Shown piece after piece: positions 1-7,262 of a DNA stretch of 19,069 nucleotides. The stretch's first letter is position 1; every line of letters starts with the position of its first letter. The translations under genes were made by a program, and so were the position numbers. A model generated the notes under the pieces. It was not told where the DNA came from, ran no database searches, and saw nothing but the letters and a program-made list of their open reading frames with translations. The stretch is from an uncultured Acetatifactor sp. (lineage in GTDB: Bacteria > Bacillota > Clostridia > Lachnospirales > Lachnospiraceae), in assembly GCA_910585015.1 (NCBI GenBank), contig CAJUCT010000012.1:3766-22834 (forward strand), read 5' to 3'.

Positions 1-186
1 TTACTGGCAGAGCAATTTCTGGACGCTTTGGCGTCCATAAATTCTCTGGGCACTGCATGGCTGTCTGCTGTTTAGAGTTCCGCAGACATCCCTACAGTAC
101 CTTTACTGGCAGAGCAATTTCCGGACGCTTTGGCGTCCATAAATTCTCTGGGCACTGTATGGCTGTCTGCTGTTTAGAGTTCCGCA
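1..186. repeat. Two copies of a 102-bp-period tandem repeat with internal hairpin
   Basis: Copy 1 occupies 1-84 and copy 2 occupies 103-186, with a period of 102 bp. They differ at only two positions in the 84 shared bases (20/122 and 57/159), so the array is recent or under selection. Each copy carries the palindrome GGACGC-TTTG-GCGTCC (21-36 and 123-138), extended by imperfect pairing of AATTT with AAATT and of flanking AGAG with CTCT. Copy 1 is also followed by a TGTCTGC/GCAGACA pair (62-68 and 82-88). The array probably continues left of the window. It lies immediately 3' of capA and may end that transcript, but there is no U-tract. The period is 34 codons, so a reading frame is kept on the minus strand, although one frame is cut by TAA. 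Confidence 0.85.
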
Positions 187-189
187 TGT

Positions 190-1407
190 TCATTGTGCCA
201 ACATTCCATCTTCCCCAAAAACTACTCCGAAGTCTTTGCTGTAGATATTGATCCGCCCGATGATGCGGGTGGCCTCCTCCCCTTGGGCCGGAGTGGGTTG
301 GAAATTGTTCCGATCTTTCACAGAACTCACCGAACAGGGGATGATCTGAATCTGCTGATCCTCCTGCTTTACTCCGTCTATAAAGGTAAAGGTCTGCTGA
401 AAAATCATGGTATCCTTATCCGCCGGGTTCCGATTGGCTCCAAAACAGAAATTCGCCAGACTGTAAATAATGAATCTACCGTTGTACTCTTCCACCCCCT
501 GAAGTACATGGGGATGATGCCCAATGACCAGATCCGCCCCCAGATCAATGCATTTGCGCCCCAGATACTTCTGGTTCTCCGTTGGATAGTTCTCCCTCTC
601 AATTCCCCAGTGACAGCAGGCCAGGATCAGATCCACCTCCTGTTCCTGCAGCTTCCCAATGCCTTCCGCCAAAAGCTGTTCACTGCCCAGCCCCCAAGCC
701 ACTTCATTGACGGAGACAATGCCGATCCGGATTCCCTTTTCCGTCTCATAGATACAAACGTTTTTGTCATACGCGTAGAGGATTCCCTCCGCCTCCAGGG
801 CCGCCACCGTATCATCGCTGCCCCGAGTGCCATAATCCAGCCTATGGTTGTTGGCAAAACTCACTGCCTCTATGTTCCCCGCAGTCAGCAGCCGGGCGTA
901 TCCCGGATCTCCCTTGATGTTGTAGGTTCTGGTCTCATCCCGCTCCTCGCTGTAGGTTAACACCCCCTCAAAATTGACGACAGTCATATCATCGCTGCCA
1001 AAGTAGTCCTGCACATTGGCAAAAAAATACCCCTCGTCCTCAATCTGGTCATAAGCCTGCCGAAAGGAATACGCATACTCCTGATCCTGGTGGTTGCCCA
1101 GGGAACAATCCCCTGCCGCGGAAATTGTGATAGTAAGGATATTCTCCTCCGGCAAAGGAGCGTCCTCCAAATCCGTATTTTCCTGCGCTTCTCCATTGCT
1201 CTCTTCCACTGACATGTCGGTGGGGATGGGTCTTCCGAGGAAATCATATGCACTTTGGCTCTCATCCGCTTCCGGCGTCTCCTGGGGAACGCTCCCCTCG
1301 CCGCCGAAAACCATGTTTGTAAAAGGCAGATCCGGCCCGCTGCCGCAGGCAGTCAGCGCGATCACCATCAGAGCGCATATGCCGAGCCATAAAATAAGCT
1401 TTTTCAC
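190..1407 (-). CDS. CapA family lipoprotein (PGA_cap, calcineurin-like fold)
   Basis: This is a 405-residue exported lipoprotein. Residues 1-21 form a lipoprotein signal ending in the lipobox LTAC with the lipidated Cys at 21. An acidic, low-complexity linker follows to about residue 88. The PGA_cap/CapA domain runs from about 90 to 360, with the expected ligand positions: GD at 99-100, FEG near Glu147, ANNH at 185-188, CHWG at 265-268 and GHHPH at 296-300. The family is named for CapA of poly-gamma-glutamate capsule synthesis and belongs to the metallophosphoesterase-like fold. Stand-alone lipoprotein members are common in Clostridia and their substrate is usually unknown. There are no capB or capC neighbours, so a capsule role is not supported. 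The start is GTG with AAGGAGAGG seven bases upstream. It follows the AAA-ATPase-like gene by 24 bp on the same strand and is probably co-transcribed. Confidence 0.88.
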   Translation of the reverse strand: MKKLILWLGICALMVIALTACGSGPDLPFTNMVFGGEGSVPQETPEADESQSAYDFLGRPIPTDMSVEESNGEAQENTDLEDAPLPEENILTITISAAGDCSLGNHQDQEYAYSFRQAYDQIEDEGYFFANVQDYFGSDDMTVVNFEGVLTYSEERDETRTYNIKGDPGYARLLTAGNIEAVSFANNHRLDYGTRGSDDTVAALEAEGILYAYDKNVCIYETEKGIRIGIVSVNEVAWGLGSEQLLAEGIGKLQEQEVDLILACCHWGIERENYPTENQKYLGRKCIDLGADLVIGHHPHVLQGVEEYNGRFIIYSLANFCFGANRNPADKDTMIFQQTFTFIDGVKQEDQQIQIIPCSVSSVKDRNNFQPTPAQGEEATRIIGRINIYSKDFGVVFGEDGMLAQ

Positions 1408-1431
1408 TGCATTGCCTCTCCTTGCAACTCC

Positions 1432-3021
1432 CTATTTATGGTCAATGCCATAGACCAGCTTTTCAATCACACAATTGTGTGGTTTATTTCTGTTGTCCTT
1501 ATCATAGTTTACCCCCACAAGCAGGATTTCGCCACAATAACCTTCCAGCGCCTGGGCATACCTTCTGTCCTTAATCTGCTGCAAGGCAGTGTCGGCAGTC
1601 TTGTCATACTTCAGTTCTATCACCAATGCAGGCTTTCCAGCCGAGGGCAGCGGCAGAAATACAATATCCGCAAAACCGCAGCCTGCAGGCAGCTCCCGAA
1701 TAATCTTGTAGTCCTTTCTTGCGCTGTAATATGCAAGACCGATGGCACAGCCCAAGGAATTCTCATCGTTATAGGTCAAAATAGAAGCCACCTCTGCATG
1801 GGCCTTATCAAGCCCTTCCGCAACACTTTTTGCGTCGCAGCGGAGCGTATCTTCCAGCAGTTTCTCAGATGATTTCAGTATGCGCATGATCTCCGACCAC
1901 CCGCCTACGCTCATGGCATTTTCAAATTCCCCGATAATTTCTTTGTTAGGAATGAACGCTTCCTTCGACTCGGCATCATATGCAAGATATCCCAAATGGA
2001 TCAACAGAGTCAGCACATCGTCCTTTGTCTTGAATGTATGCATATCATTCTGGAAACTGAGCGTATTTATCCTGACATGTTCGCCGCCAAGCATCCGCAC
2101 TATATCCGAACGCAGCCCGTCGAAATCCATGTCCATATATATTTTCAGCGCCTCATAGGTCTCTGTGGATGTCCAGAAATTGGAAAAGTAGCCACAACTC
2201 ATTGCCGCCACAACTGACCTGGGATTATAAATATGCCGAAACAGCCTGAACCGATAGCCATCATACCAGCCGCTTGTCTGTGCAAAGTCCATACCGTACC
2301 GCTCGCACAGTTCTTTCACTTCCTCTTCCGTGAAGCCCGTATACTCTTCAAAAGCATTTTGATCCGTCATAGAATATTCCCAGAACATATTCAGCGCGGA
2401 ATGCTGCCCGTATTTCTTTACAGGGAGAATGCCCGTCATATAGGCAAGCGCCACATAGGGCTGATCCTTCAGAAGATTGCGCAGGAAATCCAAATACCGC
2501 TTCTGCAGTTCCTCCGATTCCTGCCGCTCCCGCATCACGCAATCCCACTCGTCAAAGAGGAGAATAAACTTTTTTCCTGTTTTGGCGTAGATCCTTCGGA
2601 GCGCGTCGGCCAGTCCAATATCCGGTCTCTTTATATATGAACCATATTCTTCCAGAAGTTCTTCCAGAACCTCCTGTTCCAGATACTCCGTCACTTCACA
2701 GTTTTTAGCGCCGATCAAGAACTGCTGCATATTCAGGAAAATTACATTATATTGATTCAAATGTCCTTCAAAATTCGGATCTCTTTCAATTTTCCACCCT
2801 GCAAACAGTTCCCTTGAATTACAACCACAGCTGTAATAGGCTGCCAGCATCTTGAGCGCCATGGATTTGCCAAAGCGACGTGGTCTGCTGACACAAATGT
2901 ACTTTTCTTCTGTATTGATACGCTCATTTGTGCATGAAATCAGCCCCGTCTTGTCTACATATATTTTGGAGCGAACCGATTCCCAAAAACCGTCATTGCC
3001 CGGATTGAGATAAATCCCCAT
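1432..3021 (-). CDS. AAA-ATPase-like / PD-(D/E)XK nuclease-like protein
   Basis: This is a 529-residue protein with the architecture of the AAA-ATPase_like (PF09820) plus DUF1703 (PF08011) family. A P-loop-like RPRRFGKS lies at 46-53 and a Walker B-like FILLFDEWD near 152-160 (Asp157, Glu158). The C-terminus has a PD-(D/E)XK-like core, with Asp452 in GFAD, then Glu469 and Lys471 in ELKY. These proteins are often present in many copies in gut anaerobes and have no settled function; roles in DNA transactions or defence are guesses. The frame is open upstream to 3138, but I chose the ATG at 3021 because GGGAGGTG sits five bases before it, the family's typical N-terminus (the LNPGN and YVDKT motifs) begins there, and a promoter lies inside the longer frame. 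It is probably the first gene of a two-gene unit with the CapA lipoprotein. Confidence 0.85.
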   Translation of the reverse strand: MGIYLNPGNDGFWESVRSKIYVDKTGLISCTNERINTEEKYICVSRPRRFGKSMALKMLAAYYSCGCNSRELFAGWKIERDPNFEGHLNQYNVIFLNMQQFLIGAKNCEVTEYLEQEVLEELLEEYGSYIKRPDIGLADALRRIYAKTGKKFILLFDEWDCVMRERQESEELQKRYLDFLRNLLKDQPYVALAYMTGILPVKKYGQHSALNMFWEYSMTDQNAFEEYTGFTEEEVKELCERYGMDFAQTSGWYDGYRFRLFRHIYNPRSVVAAMSCGYFSNFWTSTETYEALKIYMDMDFDGLRSDIVRMLGGEHVRINTLSFQNDMHTFKTKDDVLTLLIHLGYLAYDAESKEAFIPNKEIIGEFENAMSVGGWSEIMRILKSSEKLLEDTLRCDAKSVAEGLDKAHAEVASILTYNDENSLGCAIGLAYYSARKDYKIIRELPAGCGFADIVFLPLPSAGKPALVIELKYDKTADTALQQIKDRRYAQALEGYCGEILLVGVNYDKDNRNKPHNCVIEKLVYGIDHK

Positions 3022-3088
3022 AAATACACCTCCCACAGACAAGCATCTCACCGGAAAACTGTAAACAAATGCCCTGCCACGCATAATC

Positions 3089-3117
3089 ATCTTACCACAA
3101 ACCTCTTTAAATGTCAT
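3089..3117 (-). promoter_or_regulatory. Sigma-A-type promoter for the AAA-ATPase-like gene
   Basis: Read on the minus strand, ATGACA (3112-3117) is followed by a 17-bp spacer and TAAGAT (3089-3094), with the extended -10 dinucleotide TG one base upstream. Transcription would begin near 3082, about 60 bases before the ATG at 3021. This argues against the longer upstream start. Confidence 0.6.
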
Positions 3118-3320
3118 TCCCTTTCTAGGGTATTTCATTCAAAACCGACGGGGGAAATCTGGAGAAAATGAGGGTAACTCTAAAATGCATAAATTGTATT
3201 AAACAGGAACAGCAGCTACGCATGGGACTCAGCAGGAACTACTATTCGAGAACAATGTAGAGTTAAAGAAGGTTATTATAGGTTGCAAAATATCTTTCAA
3301 GCCGAAATCTCATAAATAGA
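3118..3320. other. Noncoding spacer between pilus operon and AAA-ATPase-like gene
   Basis: The gap between the ATPase-like start (3021) and the last pilus gene (stop at 3389) is about 367 bp. Besides the promoter at 3089-3117 and the hairpins at 3321-3369, I see no gene, RNA or repeat here. An isolated TATAAT on the minus strand near 3273-3278 lacks a convincing -35 box. Confidence 0.5.
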
Positions 3321-3369
3321 GGCGGAAAATCACCCGCCGATCCGGCGTTGTGTAATATCAACGCCGGAT
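3321..3369 (-). terminator. Stem-loops closing the type IV pilus operon
   Basis: Twenty bases after the last pilus stop codon there is a perfect 11-bp stem, ATCCGGCGTTG (3340-3350) with CAACGCCGGAT (3359-3369), and an eight-base loop. It is followed on the minus strand by a second small stem, GGCGG/CCGCC (3321-3325 and 3334-3338). The U-tract is poor (GATTTT in the second loop, then TCTATTT), so it may be a weak terminator or an mRNA 3'-end stabiliser. Its place at the end of the operon fits either role. Confidence 0.6.
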
Positions 3370-3388
3370 TCGCTGTTTTATTATGCAA

Positions 3389-5932
3389 TTAATTTGCTGT
3401 CCAACCGCTTCCGTTCCAGGTCAGGTTAACGACAGTACTCCATGTGCCGCCAACCAATTCCTGGTACTGAGCGGTCGCCGCCTGTATGGAAAAGCGTGTA
3501 TTATCGTCAATATAGTACAGCGGCCCATACTCCGCAAGGGTAGGACAGTACATTGCCTTAAGCGCGGCGCCTGTGATATTCGGCTCCTTAAAGCAGAATA
3601 CCACGTGCCCCTCGCAGCCCTTTATGCCGTCCATTATATCCTGGGTCAGTGTAACTCCCCCAACATTCAGCGGCATATCATATTCATTATACCAACGCGG
3701 ATTCAAAGGATCCGCAGCAAGCGCGCTATTATAATTAGCCCAAAAATCTGCTGCCCATTCAGGGTTTTCCGCAAGTAATTCACTTTCCGTTTTTTGTTTA
3801 AGCGGCAATCTGCCAAGGAACGGATTATACTCGTAAATCACCGTGATCGTTCCGTCTGCTTTGTCCGCCAAGGCTTTACACTCAGCCTTATCCGCCGCCG
3901 TAAGGGTAAAGGTCAGTACAGAATCCCCATCCGGAACATCTTTCTTCTTATCGTTGCCAGTCACCGTAATATCCCTTCGGATATCATTAAGATAACCTGG
4001 TTTGTCAGCCACCACGCCTACAAATCTCTTAAAATCTATAAAATGGTAATCGTGGTCATCCTCATCCCATCCACGGTCAAATCGAAAATGAACCTTATAG
4101 TCCGTAATGCTGTCTGCCGTTGTTACAAATATTTTATTCTCTCTCTGCCAGGAACAACCCCCATCCAGCGCATTTCTATACAGAACAGAAACCTCTTCTA
4201 CCTCATAATTTTCTCTGATTGTCTCGTTGACCAGGGTTCCGCTCTCATCCAGATATTCATAATACAATTCTATATTATAACCGGCCACTCCCATCCCTGT
4301 ATTGACAAAGGAAGGATTTGCGTTATATATATAAAAATTTCTGTCAAAAGTGCGGCCATCATAATAAGCCACAATATATGGCAAACTATAAGACGGTCCC
4401 CAGTCGTTAACCTGCGTTCCTTCTTTATAAGGCATTAGCGTCAAATCCCATTGGTCACGAACATTGTTCAAATCAAGATCCGCTTTAATAGGAAGATGCT
4501 GTTCTCTCTGCCAGGGATCAAACTCACCTCCCAGAGCGGGCAAAGGATTACCGGCACTGTCATAAGGGGTAAATTTTACTCGGGCATTCCATTTATACAT
4601 AATCTGCCCGTCCCAAAACCAAAAATTTTCATCTCCCAGATGACGAATAGCAATATCCAATTTGCCATTTCTCTTCCATGCATGGTAATCCAGTACCCAT
4701 ACACCGTTTACCGTACTATACTTCAAACCTGACTTATTGGTTTGAACGGCTGCGTCAGCGGGACTAACTCCTTCCGGGTGCAGTGCTGTCGCTGTCACGC
4801 TTAATTTACAGCCCTGAGTCATGTCTCCTGTAAGTTTGAATATCACATAGGGTATATTATTCTCAACCCCCTGCCCAACAACCGTGATCATACTCTCGGC
4901 AGGTGTAGTGATTGTGTTTCCTGCGTCATCCGTCTTGGTAAACTCATAGGACCAGGTGGTTGTATAGGGATTAACATAATCTACATCATACCATACGCCC
5001 GGATCCCTTTCCAGATTCGTGCCCAGCAAAGATGCCGTAACTTTATAGGTCGCTCCCGCCTTGTTGACCTTGCCGCCGGTCTTGTACCCAGTTACATTGA
5101 CAGAATTAACCCGTCTGACCAGAACTTTTACGTTTATCGGATTAATGGAAGAATCACTGGGCACCACATCAAAACTAAAGCCTGCGTCATCTCCCACACC
5201 CGTACCTGTCTCGTCCAATCCAACCTTAATCTGAGCCATACGGGAATTCACCTTAGTAACAGTTGTACCCGAACTGACATTGCCGGACAGATTAGCAATT
5301 GTATAATCCTGGTCAGATGTGCCCGTTATCCGCACTGCCAGATCATACTCTTGTCCCGGCTCCAAAATCAGCTTGTTCTCCACATAGAGACTCTTCGCTC
5401 CGGCAATCGCAGTGTTGCTTTCCTCGTTGGCACCATTGCGGGGGGTGACATGATAGTCGCTCTCATAGTTTCTGTTGCCTTCCGTGACCTTCAAGGAGAA
5501 ATCATAATTGTTCCCGGCAACACGCCTTATGGAAAACCCGGCTATATTCTCTGCCAGAATTTGGGGTGTACTGCCGTCCCTGCTGTACAGCAGCTGCTTT
5601 GTCGCGCTGTCGTAGGTAACTTCGTACCCCACCGAAACCGGCGTTCCCGATACTGTTTCCTCTTTTTTGATTCTGAGGATCGTTCCGTCGGCGTCACTGC
5701 TGGGCTCCTCTATCAAATTGGCATCAATAATCAGATTGGTCAGCAGATTGGCTGTAATCTGGGCCTGCTGCTGCAAGTCCAGTTCCACATTGCCATTTTG
5801 ATAGCTTCTGGCACTGATTACCATAGCACTGCCCACACCGGTAATAATAATACTGAAAATGGCCACTGTACATATCAGTTCAACCAACGAAAAACCCTTT
5901 TGATTATTTCTCAATCTCTTCAACCAATTCAT
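3389..5932 (-). CDS. Very large type IV minor pilin (PilW/GspJ-like), probable tip subunit
   Basis: This is an 847-residue prepilin. The leader MNWLKRLRNNQKG is followed by the class III cleavage site G13|F14 and FSLVEL with Glu at mature position 5, then a hydrophobic helix to about residue 35. The next 150 or so residues resemble PilW/GspJ minor pilins. The rest, more than 600 residues, is a Thr-, Asn- and aromatic-rich beta-type extracellular region with no motif I can name. Ordinary GspJ/PilW proteins are about 200-350 residues, so this is a large C-terminal expansion that could serve in adhesion; that role is inferred. I chose the ATG at 5932 with AGGTGA about eight bases upstream; a GTG at 5944 is also possible and would add four residues. 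It is the last gene of the operon, 47 bp after the FimT/GspH-like gene, and has a hairpin behind it. Confidence 0.85.
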   Translation of the reverse strand: MNWLKRLRNNQKGFSLVELICTVAIFSIIITGVGSAMVISARSYQNGNVELDLQQQAQITANLLTNLIIDANLIEEPSSDADGTILRIKKEETVSGTPVSVGYEVTYDSATKQLLYSRDGSTPQILAENIAGFSIRRVAGNNYDFSLKVTEGNRNYESDYHVTPRNGANEESNTAIAGAKSLYVENKLILEPGQEYDLAVRITGTSDQDYTIANLSGNVSSGTTVTKVNSRMAQIKVGLDETGTGVGDDAGFSFDVVPSDSSINPINVKVLVRRVNSVNVTGYKTGGKVNKAGATYKVTASLLGTNLERDPGVWYDVDYVNPYTTTWSYEFTKTDDAGNTITTPAESMITVVGQGVENNIPYVIFKLTGDMTQGCKLSVTATALHPEGVSPADAAVQTNKSGLKYSTVNGVWVLDYHAWKRNGKLDIAIRHLGDENFWFWDGQIMYKWNARVKFTPYDSAGNPLPALGGEFDPWQREQHLPIKADLDLNNVRDQWDLTLMPYKEGTQVNDWGPSYSLPYIVAYYDGRTFDRNFYIYNANPSFVNTGMGVAGYNIELYYEYLDESGTLVNETIRENYEVEEVSVLYRNALDGGCSWQRENKIFVTTADSITDYKVHFRFDRGWDEDDHDYHFIDFKRFVGVVADKPGYLNDIRRDITVTGNDKKKDVPDGDSVLTFTLTAADKAECKALADKADGTITVIYEYNPFLGRLPLKQKTESELLAENPEWAADFWANYNSALAADPLNPRWYNEYDMPLNVGGVTLTQDIMDGIKGCEGHVVFCFKEPNITGAALKAMYCPTLAEYGPLYYIDDNTRFSIQAATAQYQELVGGTWSTVVNLTWNGSGWTAN

Positions 5933-5979
5933 TATAGCATTCACCTACTCTCTAGATTCATATCTTGCTTCCGCAACGC

Positions 5980-6525
5980 CTACGGAGCAGATGCAGGAAC
6001 TATTCTAACCTTTCCCGTAAGCGTCTCCAGAACTATCGTTTGCTTATATCCTGCAGAGGAATATGCGCCCTTGAAAATTTCTATTTTAGTACACACCACT
6101 CCTACCTCATTACCGACCAGCGCGCCACTGTCCCGGGCAAAGGCAATTCGCCTGTGAGTGCCATCCAACAGTGCTACAGAACCATCGCTGTAAGTCAGGC
6201 GCATGTTCACATCTTTGTCTCCAATAACCGATTTCGTTTCCTGCGGTGCAGCGCCCGTTCTCCCGCTCAGTGTATGTTCCAGAACAGTGACACGCCCGTT
6301 TTCAATAAAAAACTCCACCCAAGCCTCTTTCTTACCCATAGAATTGGTACGATTGCGATTAAGCGCCATCTCTACTTTTTTGGTACATTCCTGCACCGGC
6401 TTATTGCTGACCAGACTTAGTCCATAACCGGCCATACCCGCAATCACGGTCATGAGAGCTAATACAATGATGATCTCTACCAGAGTCATACCCCGGTTAT
6501 CCTTTTTCCTTATTCTCTCACCCAT
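5980..6525 (-). CDS. Type IV minor pilin, FimT/GspH-like
   Basis: This is a 181-residue prepilin with a short basic leader (MGERIRKKDNRG), cleavage between G12 and M13, and MTLVEI giving Glu at mature position 5. A hydrophobic alpha-helix continues to about residue 33. The remaining soluble domain of about 145 residues has the length and character of FimT/GspH minor pseudopilins. The ATG is preceded by AAAGGA at nine bases. It starts 13 bp after the stop of the PilX/GspK-like gene, so the two are translationally close. It probably joins the other minor pilins in a complex that primes pilus assembly and sits at the tip. Confidence 0.85.
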   Translation of the reverse strand: MGERIRKKDNRGMTLVEIIIVLALMTVIAGMAGYGLSLVSNKPVQECTKKVEMALNRNRTNSMGKKEAWVEFFIENGRVTVLEHTLSGRTGAAPQETKSVIGDKDVNMRLTYSDGSVALLDGTHRRIAFARDSGALVGNEVGVVCTKIEIFKGAYSSAGYKQTIVLETLTGKVRIVPASAP

Positions 6526-6538
6526 CCAAACCAGTCCT

Positions 6539-7234
6539 TTACCGTTTTGTCCAGTTCATATAGTTCACACAGCTGCTAAAATTCAGACGTTCCTCTGTCC
6601 CTGCTCCTGCCGCGCTATAATGTCCGTTTGTGTCCGGCCACTGAAGTTCCGGAATTGTGATGCAATAGTCTGTGGAAATTATGGATGTATACCCCTCACT
6701 GCTGTCATACACAAACTCCACATTCCTCAGAATCAGCCATCCCTCACTGAAAATTTTACTGTCATCAAACTTCTCCGACGGAGCGACGGCAACGCTCCAA
6801 GTCCCGCCGTCTGTAGGCTGGGCCGCTACCAGGTGAATGCCCACCTCCCATTTACGGTTGCCATCCTCGTCATTCGGACAACGCCCCGCCCATATCTTGT
6901 TCATCTCCTCGCAGAAAAGCCGTCTGTAATTATCCTCCGAGTTCTGCGCGTTGACGAGGCCGGAATACTCCGACACGGCAACAGTGTAAGCCTTCGCAAA
7001 GGCCAGCTGCACATCCTCCACCAACTGTGCCCTCAGTTCCTCCACTGGTATCTCCGCCTGATAGAAACTCTCCTTTGTACGGTAATCAGCCGCTTTCATC
7101 TGAATATTGGAAGCTGATATGTACAACATGATCGTTGCCAGGATTGTAATAAAAGTCACTACCACCAGGACTGTCACTATCGCAGAACCCTTGTTATTCA
7201 GTTTACACCTTTTAACCGCACACCGCCTGTTCAT
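6539..7234 (-). CDS. Type IV minor pilin lacking Glu5, PilX/GspK-like
   Basis: This is a 231-residue protein with a basic leader (MNRRCAVKRCKLNNKG) and a probable cleavage site G16|S17, then SAIVTV and a long hydrophobic helix to about residue 40. Mature position 5 is Thr instead of the usual Glu. Absence of Glu5 is the hallmark of GspK and its C. difficile counterpart PilK, which cap the pseudopilus tip; this supports the assignment. I chose the ATG at 7234, with AGAGGA five bases upstream. The frame is open to a TTG at 7273 that would overlap the previous gene by 11 bp and has no better ribosome binding site. It sits between the PilV-like and FimT-like genes. Confidence 0.8.
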   Translation of the reverse strand: MNRRCAVKRCKLNNKGSAIVTVLVVVTFITILATIMLYISASNIQMKAADYRTKESFYQAEIPVEELRAQLVEDVQLAFAKAYTVAVSEYSGLVNAQNSEDNYRRLFCEEMNKIWAGRCPNDEDGNRKWEVGIHLVAAQPTDGGTWSVAVAPSEKFDDSKIFSEGWLILRNVEFVYDSSEGYTSIISTDYCITIPELQWPDTNGHYSAAGAGTEERLNFSSCVNYMNWTKR

Positions 7235-7262
7235 ATTTTCCTCTGCTCCGCGCAATCCAATC

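Noticed and set aside
193..960. 255-residue open frame on the plus strand opposite capA
   Set aside because: It is a shadow of capA: no ribosome binding site or known motif, while the minus-strand frame has a complete lipobox and CapA motifs.
3273..3278. TATAAT on the minus strand in the spacer before the AAA-ATPase-like gene
   Set aside because: The only TTGAAA nearby is 14 bp away, too short a spacing, and a better promoter exists at 3089-3117.
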